This document shows, one piece after another, positions 25,606-34,580 of a DNA stretch of 64,000 nucleotides. Within the stretch, counting starts at the first letter, position 1, and every line of letters begins with the position of its first letter. Below the pieces are notes generated by a model that was not told where the DNA came from, did no database searches, and worked only from the letters and a program-made list of their open reading frames with translations. Source of the DNA: an uncultured Oscillibacter sp. (GTDB lineage: Bacteria; Bacillota; Clostridia; Oscillospirales; Oscillospiraceae). Location of the stretch: positions 29,916 through 93,915 of the forward strand of contig CAJUMX010000013.1 of the NCBI GenBank assembly GCA_910587705.1. The letters are read 5' to 3'. A program made the position numbers and the translations under genes.

Positions 25606-28200
25606 TTAGAATACGGTATTTTCAAGCGAAAGGCCCAAGGCGCTTATTTCCGCAATACGCGCGCAGAGCTCGTCATAGGCTTGTAGCAGCGCGGCATGAT
25701 GTGCCTGGATAAAGTCCACGTCCCCCCGTTTTCCCGCCAGCTCCAGCTCCTTCGCTTGGGCGGAGAGCGCTTCCGCTCCGATGGTCAGGGCGGTGCTTTT
25801 CAGCGCGTGGACCTTGACGGCGTAGTCCGCCCAATTGGCGCTTTCGTACAAGGAAGCAATCTCCGCCCGCTTTCCGGCGCTTTGGTCGCAGAACATCCGC
25901 AGCATTTCCCGGTAAAAATCCTCGTCTCCGGCGCAGTAGTCCAGCCCCATCTCTCCGTTGATGCCGGCTTGGCTAAGCTGGTCATAGGGAAGCGTGGACG
26001 CGCTGTCCTGCGGCAGGCCGATCTCCTCCAAGGGTTCGGTGGCTTCCTCCGGCCACGCCATGGCGGCGTGCGGTTCCGGAAGCTTCTTAGCCGGGAGGGT
26101 CACCGCGTCGGAGGCGGGGGCGTCCTTGCCAACGGGGCGCAAGCTGTATTGGATGCAGCTCTTGGGCAGCACCTTGCGCAGCACACGCTCTAGAACCGTG
26201 CGCTCAATGGGCTTGGGGACAAATTCGGTGAAGCCCTCGTTTCGGAACATCTCCCGTGCGCCGCTGACGGTATTGGCAGTCAGTGCGATGATGGGCAGGT
26301 CCTGATACGAGCCGTCGTTTAGCTCCCGGATTTTTTTCAGGGTTTCCACGCCGTCAAAGCCCGGCATCATGTGATCCAGGAAGATGATGTCATAGGAGGT
26401 GCTGCCGCACAGAGCCACGGCCTCTCTTCCGCTTAGACAGGTGTCCACCTCGATCCCATAGCTGCCAAGGACACCCTTGGCCACCACAAGATTCATTTCC
26501 TCGTCGTCCACGGCCAGAGCCCGGATGCCCACGCAGACAAAGGGCTTCCGGCCGGCGGCCTGGTCCTCGGCAAAGCCCCGTTCGCCTGTTTCCCCGTTCA
26601 GTAGATTTGCGACGGAAAGCGCGGAGAAGGGCTTATGTATGATCAGCAGCCGGCTTCCGAGGCTTAGATTGTACTCCCGCTCCGCAATCACAACGACCCG
26701 GATGGTTTTTGCCAGGTCCTCATAATACGACGGGTTTTCCTGGTATTCCGATTGGGTGATGAACACATGGGTCAGCTTATGGCTGCGCTGCACCTTGAGC
26801 AGACCCTCGAAATTATGCACCTGGTAGCCTTTTACGCCAAGCCCGTGCACCAGGCTTAGAATCAGGCCGTCATAATACTCCCGAACCTCGTCGCAGCTGT
26901 ATTTTTCCGGCCTGAAATAGCATGCGATGTGAAGCTGGTCCGGATTATTGAGCGTGATGCACGGCCGTTCATCCGCCACGCCCTGCGGGAGGACGATGTG
27001 GGCGGAAAGGCCCTGCTGGGCAGTGCTGTTGAAATGAATGAAACCGCCCATAGCGGTCAAAAGCCCCTGGGCGATGGGAAGTCCGAGCCCGAGCCCGCCC
27101 GCAAGGCGGCTGCTTCCGGAATCCGCCTGGTAAAAGACGTGATACATCTGTGCCAGCTGGGAATCCGTCATGCCGATGCCGGTGTCCCGGATATCCACGA
27201 TCAGATTGACGCCGTAGCTTTCCCGGCGGCACTGGATGCGGACGTTGATGCCGCCCTCCTCCGTGAATTTAAACGAGTTTTCCACCAGGATTTTGAGTAC
27301 GTGAGAAATTTTCTCCGCGTCCCCGACGAGGACAGCCGGAATCTTTGGGTCGATGTCGAACACCAGCTCCAGATGCTGGCGGTTGCTTTGCAGGGCGGTC
27401 ATGGTGATCACGTCGTTCAGCACCGAGGTGATCATATAGTCCTTCTTGGCGGGGGTCAGGGTGCCCTCCACGATCTCCGTATAGTCCAGCATGTTGTTGA
27501 TCTGGCTAGAGAGACGTTTTCCCGCCAGCTTGATGGACGTCATATCAGACCGGATATCCGGAGAGAGCTCTTTTCCCAGCGCCACCTCGCTGATTCCGAT
27601 TACCATGTTGATGGGCGTGCGAAGCTCGTGGGAAACATTGGACAAAAAAAGGGCGTTTTGCTTTCCGGCCGTCTCCAACTCAGAAAATACACGCTCGTAC
27701 CATGTCCGCTGCACGTTCCGCCGGTTGATCCAGTGTCTTGCCAGCGCCGAGCCGCAGAAGATCACGACGGCGCCAAGCAGCAGGCGGAAGGCGTCCCCCC
27801 AGTCCATCCGGCGGGAAATGGTCCGGAGGATCAGACCGTGATACAGCAGCGCCAGCACATACAGACCCTCAATCGCATGGGTGATCCACTTTTTGTTCAT
27901 CATGAACAACGCCAGAATCAGGATGCAGGCCACGGCTGGAATGTCAAAAAGGCTGGAGTCATGGACGCTGAAAAAAAAGAATTCAACCAGCAGCAGTCCG
28001 GTGCACAGGTTTTCGTAGAGCGTGTCCGACCCGAGCTTGGCAATGTGCAGAAACCACACGCTGAAACAGCCCGCTGTCATCAGCGGCAGCATCCAGAACT
28101 CCCAAGACAGAACCATAGCGACCAAGCCCAACATTCCGCTGAATACCGTGGTGATGACGGCCAGCAGCAGGTGCCTGCTTGTCTGTTCTTCCGCCCTCAT
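25606..28200 (-). CDS. Hybrid sensor histidine kinase with receiver and C-terminal HPt domain
   Basis: An 864-residue membrane kinase. Several membrane helices lie in residues 10-155. HisKA has His191 (LSNVSHELRTPINMVIG); the ATPase has N box VENSFKFTEEGG near 307, G1 RDTGIGMTD near 338 and G2 GGLGLGLPIA near 368. Residues 420-540 fold-match a receiver but lack the phospho-acceptor motif, i.e. a pseudo-receiver. Residues 558-680 are a true receiver (Asp609 in IIFLDHMMPGFDG). Residues 745-850 are HPt with His798 in KVHALKSTALTIGAE. All parts for an internal His-Asp-His relay are present. The ATG overlaps the stop of the upstream single-domain response regulator, so they form one operon. Confidence 0.92.
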   Translation of the reverse strand: MRAEEQTSRHLLLAVITTVFSGMLGLVAMVLSWEFWMLPLMTAGCFSVWFLHIAKLGSDTLYENLCTGLLLVEFFFFSVHDSSLFDIPAVACILILALFMMNKKWITHAIEGLYVLALLYHGLILRTISRRMDWGDAFRLLLGAVVIFCGSALARHWINRRNVQRTWYERVFSELETAGKQNALFLSNVSHELRTPINMVIGISEVALGKELSPDIRSDMTSIKLAGKRLSSQINNMLDYTEIVEGTLTPAKKDYMITSVLNDVITMTALQSNRQHLELVFDIDPKIPAVLVGDAEKISHVLKILVENSFKFTEEGGINVRIQCRRESYGVNLIVDIRDTGIGMTDSQLAQMYHVFYQADSGSSRLAGGLGLGLPIAQGLLTAMGGFIHFNSTAQQGLSAHIVLPQGVADERPCITLNNPDQLHIACYFRPEKYSCDEVREYYDGLILSLVHGLGVKGYQVHNFEGLLKVQRSHKLTHVFITQSEYQENPSYYEDLAKTIRVVVIAEREYNLSLGSRLLIIHKPFSALSVANLLNGETGERGFAEDQAAGRKPFVCVGIRALAVDDEEMNLVVAKGVLGSYGIEVDTCLSGREAVALCGSTSYDIIFLDHMMPGFDGVETLKKIRELNDGSYQDLPIIALTANTVSGAREMFRNEGFTEFVPKPIERTVLERVLRKVLPKSCIQYSLRPVGKDAPASDAVTLPAKKLPEPHAAMAWPEEATEPLEEIGLPQDSASTLPYDQLSQAGINGEMGLDYCAGDEDFYREMLRMFCDQSAGKRAEIASLYESANWADYAVKVHALKSTALTIGAEALSAQAKELELAGKRGDVDFIQAHHAALLQAYDELCARIAEISALGLSLENTVF

Positions 28201-28559
28201 GCCTTTTCAAACTCCTGGCTGATCCGCTTGAGAAGCTCCTGGGGCCGGTAGGGCTTTTTCAGATAATTCACCGCGCCCAGCTTAATCGCGTTTTGAACGT
28301 CCTCCTCCAAACCCGACGCCGTCAAAAAGATCACGGGGACATCCGCGGCAAATGCCTTCATGCGCTCAAAAGTTTCGATGCCGTTCATACCCGGCATATC
28401 AATATCCAAAAGTACCATGTCGGACTTCTCATTTTGTAGCTTCGCCAGCGCTTCGATTCCGGAATCCGCCAAAGACACGTCATATTCCTTACCAAGGATG
28501 ATTCTGGTTCTTGCCAGATTCATGTTGTCGTCGTCGACCACTAAGATACGTTTTTTCAT
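28197..28559 (-). CDS. Single-domain response regulator (CheY-like)
   Basis: A 120-residue stand-alone receiver: acidic pocket VVDDDNMN near 7-14, phospho-acceptor Asp52 in MVLLDIDMPGMNG, Thr/Ser at FLTASG, and Lys near 102 in YLKKPYRP. No output domain, so it works by protein contact or as a phosphate shuttle. As first gene of the operon with two hybrid kinases, it is the probable target of the HPt domain of the second gene. Start ATG behind GGGAGGC. Confidence 0.93.
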   Translation of the reverse strand: MKKRILVVDDDNMNLARTRIILGKEYDVSLADSGIEALAKLQNEKSDMVLLDIDMPGMNGIETFERMKAFAADVPVIFLTASGLEEDVQNAIKLGAVNYLKKPYRPQELLKRISQEFEKA

Positions 28560-28935
28560 TATGTCTGCCTCCCTGTTTTGCTGATGGGTGGTTTTACCGT
28601 CCCACGAGGCCCATTCTAAAGGAAACCTGCCAGAAAATCAAGCCTGTATTTTGGAGCAGAAAGCCGGATTTTGCCGGTATTTCCAGTCCTTGGATAATGG
28701 GGCCGCCCACGCCGGGGGCTCTCGCAGCCCCTCCTCTGTAGGTAAGAAGGCTAGACGCTCTTTTTCAAGTATCAATATGGCGCTATCCGGGCCAATATCG
28801 GGGAGAAAACCGAGGAGCGGCGGTGTCGCTCCATTGCCGCTGGAAAATCTTTTGTGGAATTTTGCGGCGGATTATGCTATCCTAAACAAAACGAACGAAA
28901 CTGCAAAGAGCGGCAGAGTGGAGGGGGGGAGCATC
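28560..28935. other. Divergent intergenic region between the phosphorelay operon and yesN
   Basis: A 376-base gene-free stretch. On the plus side near yesN there is TTGTGG (28852-28857) and TATGCT (28873-28878) with a short 15-base spacer, a weak promoter. A palindrome-like GGGGCCGCCCACGCCGGGGG patch lies near 28700. No convincing ORF or RNA gene was seen. Confidence 0.4.
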
Positions 28936-30561
28936 ATGCTGCGCGTATTTTTGGTTGAGGACGAAAGCATCATCCGGGAGACCCTGCGGGACACGGTTCC
29001 CTGGGCCCAATACGGCTACTCCTTCGCCGGGGAGGCCGGAGACGGGGAGATGGCCCTGCCCCTCATCCGCCAGGTGAAGCCGGACGTATTGATTACCGAC
29101 ATCCGTATGCCCTTCATGGATGGTCTGGCCCTCAGCGAGCTGGTGAGCCGGGAGTTCCCGGAGATGAAAATTATCATCATCTCTGGCTATGACGACTTCG
29201 AGTATGCCCGTCAGGCCATCAGCATTGGGGTGGACCGCTACCTTTTGAAGCCCATCACCAAAAAAGCCCTTCTGGACGTGCTGGAGGAGCTGAAGGAGAA
29301 GATTGAGGGCGAGCGGGCCAACCGGAGCTATCTGGCCCAGTTCCACCGGGAGGCGGAGGAGTACGAGCAGTACACCCGCCGGGTGTTCTTCGAGCGAATG
29401 GTGGCGGGCCAGCTCTCGGTCCAGGAGATTTACGAGTCCGCGGCAAAGCTGGACATCGATCTTCGGGCGCAGTGCTATGCGCTGGCCTTCTTCTCCGTTT
29501 TGCCGGAGCCCTCCGCCTCGGCGGAAGCCTATTCAGAGCCGGGGGCCCGTCTGCGGGATGCTCTTCTGGAGCATTTTTTGAAATATCCGGAGTACATCCT
29601 CCTTCGCTGGAACCTGACTACCTACGCCGTGCTTCTCAAAGGGGAGACCGCCCAGATGGAGGAGCTGGCCCGCCGCTGTGTGGACACCGTTCGGGTGCAG
29701 TATGCGGCCCACGCCCCGGAGCAGAGCTGGTATGTGGCGGTGGGCCGCCCCACCCAGCGTCTCAGCACCCTGCCCGCCTGCTTTGAGGAGGTTTCCCGCC
29801 TCTGGGCCTACCGGCACATTCTGCCCCAGCAGCATGTGCTGACGGCGGATACCGTCAGCTTCCTTACCGGAACCGGCAGCGGAAACAGCCACCTGGACCA
29901 GTTGGACGCCGGGAAGGTGGACCCGGCGATCCTCCTTGGCGTGATGCAGAGTGCCAGCGCCCAGGAAATCCCCAGCTTTACGGATGAATACATGCACAGC
30001 GTGGAGGTCGCCCTGTCCTCCAAGCCCTTTTGCCAATACCTCATGCTGGACCTCCGCTTCACGGCGGCCCGCTTTGCCGGCGCCTTGGGAGTGAGCCAGC
30101 TGGAGGCGTTTGCCCCGCTTTCCTGTTTGGACCTGGTGGGACGGAATGTGACGGCGGCGGACTTGAAGCGATACTTTTCCGCCATTTTGTTGCGGATGGT
30201 GGAGCTGCGGGACCAGGCGTCCAGCAGTCAGTGCAGGAGTTTATTAAAGCAGGCGGTGGCTTATATTGACCGCCATTACACCGAGGAATCCCTCTCCTTG
30301 AATCAGGTGGCCCGTGAGGTGAACATCTCCGCCAACTACCTCTCGGCGGTGTTCAGCCAGGAGATCGGAGCGACTTTTACCGAATACGTCACCGGAAAAC
30401 GGATGGACCGGGCGAAGGAGCTGCTTCGCACGACGGACAAACGCTCCGGCGAGGTGGCGGCGGCGGTGGGGTATAAGGACCCCCATTATTTCAGCTTCCT
30501 ATTTAAAAAGACCCAGGGCTGTACGCCCCGGGATTACCGGGGAGGAGGGAAGCGCCCATGA
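28936..30561 (+). CDS. YesN-type response regulator with AraC output domain
   Basis: A 541-residue regulator: receiver at 1-120 (acidic EDE near 8-10, phospho-acceptor Asp55 in VLITDIRMPFMDG, Lys near 105 in YLLKPITK), a middle helical region of about 310 residues and an AraC-type double HTH at about 435-535 (LSLNQVAREVNISANYLSAVF and SGEVAAAVGYKDPHYFSFLFKK). It is paired with the YesM-type kinase whose start overlaps its stop. It probably activates the sugar import/arabinose genes nearby when phosphorylated (inference). ATG 28936 follows GGAGGGGGG; the open frame further upstream is non-coding. Confidence 0.93.
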   Translation: MLRVFLVEDESIIRETLRDTVPWAQYGYSFAGEAGDGEMALPLIRQVKPDVLITDIRMPFMDGLALSELVSREFPEMKIIIISGYDDFEYARQAISIGVDRYLLKPITKKALLDVLEELKEKIEGERANRSYLAQFHREAEEYEQYTRRVFFERMVAGQLSVQEIYESAAKLDIDLRAQCYALAFFSVLPEPSASAEAYSEPGARLRDALLEHFLKYPEYILLRWNLTTYAVLLKGETAQMEELARRCVDTVRVQYAAHAPEQSWYVAVGRPTQRLSTLPACFEEVSRLWAYRHILPQQHVLTADTVSFLTGTGSGNSHLDQLDAGKVDPAILLGVMQSASAQEIPSFTDEYMHSVEVALSSKPFCQYLMLDLRFTAARFAGALGVSQLEAFAPLSCLDLVGRNVTAADLKRYFSAILLRMVELRDQASSSQCRSLLKQAVAYIDRHYTEESLSLNQVAREVNISANYLSAVFSQEIGATFTEYVTGKRMDRAKELLRTTDKRSGEVAAAVGYKDPHYFSFLFKKTQGCTPRDYRGGGKRP

Positions 30562-31976
30562 GCCGCCCGGATTCCATTCAGAGCCGGATGCGCCGCATGG
30601 TGGTGGCCTCCGGCGGCTTCATGGCGGCGGTTCTGGCGGTGACGCTGGCGCTGGTGCTGGCCTACAACAGCCAGTATAAAAACCTTCTCTACAATGTGAC
30701 CACCGCTTCGGAATTCAACCAGGACTTTAAAGAGAATATCGACCTTAAAATGTATTATTACGTCATTGAGAGCCGGTATTCAGAGGGCCTTCCCATCCAG
30801 GAGGTCCAGGCGGCCCAGGCCCTGGCGAAAAATCTTTTGGACAGCACCAGCCAGAAGGACAGTCTCCGGGCTGTTACCAGTGTGCTGGACCTGTGCGAGA
30901 ATCTGGAGGAGAAGATTTACCAGATTGAGCAGACCCGAAACTATGACGACCGGCAGATGCAGCTGGAGAACAACGTATACGTCCTTACCGCCATGATTCA
31001 AGAGTACATGTACAACTATCTCTACTGCGAGTCCGTTCAGCTGAACCTGTTGCAGCAGCAAATCTCCCGGCAGGTGGCGGCGGAAATCCTCCTGGTGCTG
31101 GTTTTGTCCGGGGGCTTGAGTTTGCTGCTGGTCCGCTACAGCGTCCGGCTGAGCCGTTCTGTCACCCAGCCGGTGGTGGACCTGAGCCGCCGGGCGGAGG
31201 ACGTCATCGGCGGCGACCTGACGGTCCGGGAGCCGGTCCGCTCGGAAACCTATGAGCTGCGCACCCTTAGCGAGGGCATGGAGCAGATGATCGCCCGGCT
31301 CAACGCCCAGATTCAGGAGATTACCCAGAAGCAGACCAGCCTCCGTAAGGCGGAGCTGGCGCTGCTCCAGGCGCAGGTCAATCCCCACTTCTTGTACAAC
31401 ACCATGGATACCATCATTTGGCTCATCGAGGCGGACCGGCCCCAGGCGGCGGTGGAGATGATCTCCAACCTGTCCAGCTTCTTCCGCCATTCCCTCAGCC
31501 GGGGGGAGGACGTGATCTCTTTAGGGAAGGAGGAGGAGCATGTCCGCAGCTACCTCCAAATCCAGCAGGCCCGGTACAAGGACATTTTGGATTACACCAT
31601 CCAAATTGACCCGGCTCTGCGGGAGACCCGCCTTCCCAAGCTGACGCTCCAGCCCCTAGTGGAGAATGCCCTGTACCACGGCATCAAGCTCAAGCGGGGC
31701 AAGGGCTGTATTTACATTACCAGCCGGGGGGAGGGGGCCGACGTGCTTCTACAGATTACCGACGACGGCGCGGGAATGACCGCGGTGCGGCTGGAGGAGC
31801 TGAACCGGGCCATTGAGAGCGGGGAGCGGGTGGGCTTTGGTCTGGTGACTGTCCACGAGCGGCTGCGGCTCCTGTTCGGCCCGCCATACGGGCTGACGCT
31901 TTCCAGCCGGGAGGGCGTGGGGACCACCGTAACGGTGCGGGTCCCCTGCCGGGAAAAGGAGGACAGGGAACCGTGA
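30558..31976 (+). CDS. YesM/LytS-type sensor histidine kinase
   Basis: A 472-residue kinase: transmembrane helices at about 15-37 and 175-195 enclosing an extracellular helical sensor domain of about 135 residues, a HAMP region (about 196-250), a His_kinase domain with His277 in LQAQVNPHFLYNTMDTI, and an HATPase (VENALYHGI, TDDGAGM, VGFGLVTVHERL). This matches the 5TMR-less YesM group that pairs with YesN regulators. Its small extracytoplasmic domain and the overlapping downstream solute-binding lipoprotein suggest that the lipoprotein delivers the sugar signal. Confidence 0.93.
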   Translation: MSRPDSIQSRMRRMVVASGGFMAAVLAVTLALVLAYNSQYKNLLYNVTTASEFNQDFKENIDLKMYYYVIESRYSEGLPIQEVQAAQALAKNLLDSTSQKDSLRAVTSVLDLCENLEEKIYQIEQTRNYDDRQMQLENNVYVLTAMIQEYMYNYLYCESVQLNLLQQQISRQVAAEILLVLVLSGGLSLLLVRYSVRLSRSVTQPVVDLSRRAEDVIGGDLTVREPVRSETYELRTLSEGMEQMIARLNAQIQEITQKQTSLRKAELALLQAQVNPHFLYNTMDTIIWLIEADRPQAAVEMISNLSSFFRHSLSRGEDVISLGKEEEHVRSYLQIQQARYKDILDYTIQIDPALRETRLPKLTLQPLVENALYHGIKLKRGKGCIYITSRGEGADVLLQITDDGAGMTAVRLEELNRAIESGERVGFGLVTVHERLRLLFGPPYGLTLSSREGVGTTVTVRVPCREKEDREP

Positions 31977-32965
31977 AACGGATGCTTTTGCTGCTGCTGA
32001 TGCTGAGCCTCGCGTTTGGCTCCGCCTGCGGAGCCAGGACAAGCGCTCCGGGGGACTCGCCCAGTGAGGAGCTGATTGTGATTGGCATGTCCCAGGTGGG
32101 GGCGGAATCCGACTGGCGGGTGGCGAACTCCGAGTCCATGAAGGCGGTGTTTTCCGAGGAAAACGGCTACCACCTCCTGTTCAACGACGCCCGGCAAAAG
32201 CAGGAGAACCAGATTACCGCCATCCGCAGGTTCATCCAGCAGCAGGTGGACTATATTGTCCTGATGCCGATTAGCGAAAGCGGATGGGACTCCGCCCTCC
32301 AGGAGGCGAAGGAGGCCGGTATCCCCGTCATTTTGGTGGACCGCATGGTGGATGTGGAGGATGAAAGCCTCTACGCCGCCCACATCGGCTCTGACTTTCT
32401 GCGGGAAGGAACGTTGGCCGCAGACTGGATGGAGCGCAGTTTCCAGGAGAGCGGAGACGCCGTGAGCATCATCCATATCCAGGGCACGCTGGGGTCCACG
32501 GCGCAGCTTGGCCGGACGGCAGCGCTGGAGGCGGCCATAGAGACCCATGACAATTGGGAACTGCTGGCGCAGCTGGATGGGGATTTCACCCAGGCAAAAG
32601 CCTATGAGGTCATGACGGACTATCTCTCCGGCTTTTCGGGGCAGCGGCGTGTGGATGTTGTGTACTGCGAAAACGACAACATTGCCTTCGGGGCCCTCCA
32701 GGCTTTGGAGGAGCAAGGATATCGCTGCGGGCGGGAAGGGGTGAACATCATTACTTTCGATGCCACCCGGGAAGCGCTGACAGAGTGTTTAAACGGGAAC
32801 CTGTCTCTTGTGGTGGAGTGCAACCCGCTGCTGGGACCGCTGGTGGCGGAGGTTATCCAAGCGATGGAGGCCGGGAGGACGCCGGAGAAGCACCACTATG
32901 TGGAAGAGCGGGTTTTCACCAGGGAGGACCTGACGAAAGCCCTGATTGAGCGCCGGGAATATTGA
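31973..32965 (+). CDS. Sugar-binding lipoprotein of the YesM/YesN module (LacI-type periplasmic fold)
   Basis: A 330-residue type I periplasmic-binding protein with a signal sequence and lipobox (SLAFGSACG, Cys20), so it is anchored outside the membrane. Body motifs of the galactofuranose/arabinose-binding group: GMSQVGAESDWRVANSESMK, FIQQQVDYIVLMPISESGWD, VILVDRM, IQGTLGSTAQLGRT, and YCENDNIAFGALQ. It overlaps the kinase stop by four bases and has no permease of its own, so it most likely acts as the sensor input, as in the XylFII-LytS-YesN three-component systems of clostridia. It resembles the transporter-linked lipoprotein at 34581-35621, suggesting the same or a related sugar. Confidence 0.9.
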   Translation: MKRMLLLLLMLSLAFGSACGARTSAPGDSPSEELIVIGMSQVGAESDWRVANSESMKAVFSEENGYHLLFNDARQKQENQITAIRRFIQQQVDYIVLMPISESGWDSALQEAKEAGIPVILVDRMVDVEDESLYAAHIGSDFLREGTLAADWMERSFQESGDAVSIIHIQGTLGSTAQLGRTAALEAAIETHDNWELLAQLDGDFTQAKAYEVMTDYLSGFSGQRRVDVVYCENDNIAFGALQALEEQGYRCGREGVNIITFDATREALTECLNGNLSLVVECNPLLGPLVAEVIQAMEAGRTPEKHHYVEERVFTREDLTKALIERREY

Positions 32966-32970
32966 AAAGA

Positions 32971-33002
32971 GGCCGGGAACGGATGCCAAGTCCGTCCCGG
33001 CC
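32971..33002. terminator. Inverted repeat between the sensor lipoprotein gene and araR
   Basis: GGCCGGGAACGGA pairs with TCCGTCCCGGCC with one bulged A, loop of seven bases. Lies in the 42-base gap between convergent genes; no long T-run. Confidence 0.65.
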
Positions 33003-33007
33003 GTTGC

Positions 33008-34075
33008 TTATCCACTGTTTCGGCTGATCAGCTCCCACTCCAGGGATTTTGAGCGGGCCGCTTCTCCTTGCAGGAGCGCGATCATCTGCTCCGCCGCCAC
33101 CCGGCCCATGCGGCTGCGGTGGCTGAGAGAGGTGATGGGCACGGGACCCAGCTGGCTTAGGTAGCTGTTGTCGAAGCTGACAACCGCCACCTCCTCCGGC
33201 ACCTGGCGCCCTGCCTCCAGCAGGGCTTGAATCAGGTGATAGGCGATCTCATCGTTGTAGCAGATCACTGCCGTGGCATCCTCCAGCCGCTTTTGCAGGA
33301 AGTCCGCCAGCAGCCGTCTGTCCCGGTTTTCCAAGAGATGGCGGCGGTCCTCCGTATCGTACCAGGCGAAGCGCCCGTCCCGGATGGACAGCCCCGCGTC
33401 TCGAAGGGCGGAGACGGCTCCATGGTAACGCTGGGGGCCCTGTACGTCGTCGCTTTTGAAAATCCCGGCGATTTCCCGGTGCCCCTGGCCCGCCAGGTAG
33501 CGGGCCAGCTGATAGCCGCCACCGTAATTATCGTCCGCCACACAGGGAACCCGATCCAGTCCGGCGTAAGCGCCATGGAGAAAGACGATGGGCGTGCCCG
33601 TCTGGAAAAGACGCTGGTAAAGATCGGCATTGGGCGTGGGCAGAGCGGTTTTGGAGCCCTCCACCAAAAGGCCGCCCACCGGCTCCTCCAGTAGCCGGAG
33701 AAGAATCTCCCGCTCCATGCTGACCTGGTTTTCGGTGGCATAGACGGCGGTGGAATAGCCCTGGCGGGAGAAAACATCGGCGGCGTCGTGAAGGATGGCG
33801 GGGAAAATGTAATCGTCCAGGAAGGAGGTCACCACGGCGATCTGGCGGGGGGCCGCCCCTGGCAGCAGCCCGGTGGCATAGGACCCGCTGCCCTGCCGCC
33901 GGTGAATCAGTCCCTCCTCCTCCAAAAGGGACAGGGCGTGGCGGACCGTCTGACGGCTCAGACGGTATTGGCGGCTCAACTCCTGCTCGGTGGGCAGCTT
34001 ATACCCGGACTGTCCGCTGTTCCGGGCCAGCTCCTCCCGAAGTCGGTCTGCCAGCAGATGGTACTTCATCGCCAT
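33008..34075 (-). CDS. araR: GntR-LacI chimeric repressor, AraR type
   Basis: A 355-residue repressor with an N-terminal GntR-family winged helix (about 1-68: LPTEQELSRQYRLSRQTVRHALSLLEEEGLIHRRQGSGSY) joined to a C-terminal LacI/GalR sugar-binding domain (about 75-350: IAVVTSFLDDYIFPAILHDAA, EVAVVSFDNS, RMGRVAAEQM). This order is diagnostic for AraR, which represses arabinose genes and releases DNA on binding L-arabinose. The divergent ABC transporter, araA and araD fit this. The first codons give MAMKYHLL; the second Met may be the true start. A TATAAT (minus strand, 34114-34109) lies upstream. Confidence 0.92.
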   Translation of the reverse strand: MAMKYHLLADRLREELARNSGQSGYKLPTEQELSRQYRLSRQTVRHALSLLEEEGLIHRRQGSGSYATGLLPGAAPRQIAVVTSFLDDYIFPAILHDAADVFSRQGYSTAVYATENQVSMEREILLRLLEEPVGGLLVEGSKTALPTPNADLYQRLFQTGTPIVFLHGAYAGLDRVPCVADDNYGGGYQLARYLAGQGHREIAGIFKSDDVQGPQRYHGAVSALRDAGLSIRDGRFAWYDTEDRRHLLENRDRRLLADFLQKRLEDATAVICYNDEIAYHLIQALLEAGRQVPEEVAVVSFDNSYLSQLGPVPITSLSHRSRMGRVAAEQMIALLQGEAARSKSLEWELISRNSG

Positions 34076-34580
34076 GCCTCCGCCCCCCTTTCGCTCGTTG
34101 ACGCTTTCATTATATCAAGAGCGGATGGTAATTTGACCAAAATAAAGGTTGGCACATTTTGGAACTTTGTCGCTTTGTTCAAAAGAAAACACAAATTACG
34201 CCTGCCCCGGTTAAAGACCTCCGGTTCAGCAGGCGTAATTTTTCGCCTTTTGCCCAAAAGAAATCAACCGTTTTTCACTTGTTGGGCAATCTGCCGGAGG
34301 GAAAAAATCGGCCTTTGCTCTGAAAAATCGGAAGAGAACCAACAAAAAAGACGGACAAATCGTAATATTTTCAACTTAGATTGAAATTGTTGCTCTACGA
34401 ACGGCTGGATTTGTACCATTATATGTGATTATAACTAAAATTTGTCCTATTTACTCATACAAAAATAGACAGAATGACCAGAAATGTATTGACTTCAAGA
34501 AGGGAATCGTTTTTAATGCAGCTATGGAAGTCGGATGGCCTCCAGCAGCAAACCCAAAATCTGAAAGTGAGGAATTGATC
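34076..34580. promoter_or_regulatory. Divergent araR / sugar-transporter control region
   Basis: A 505-base AT-rich region. Seen: a TATAAT for araR on the minus strand (34114-34109); an inverted repeat of 13 bp (AAATTACGCCTGC, 34193-34205, with 34229-34241) ending in TTTTT, usable as an attenuator or terminator on the plus strand; and three AraR-like half-sites, ACAAAT (34355-34360), ATTTGTAC (34409-34416) and ATTTGTCC (34440-34447). The Bacillus AraR operator is a palindrome built of ATTTGTAC half-sites, which guides this reading. Confidence 0.5.
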
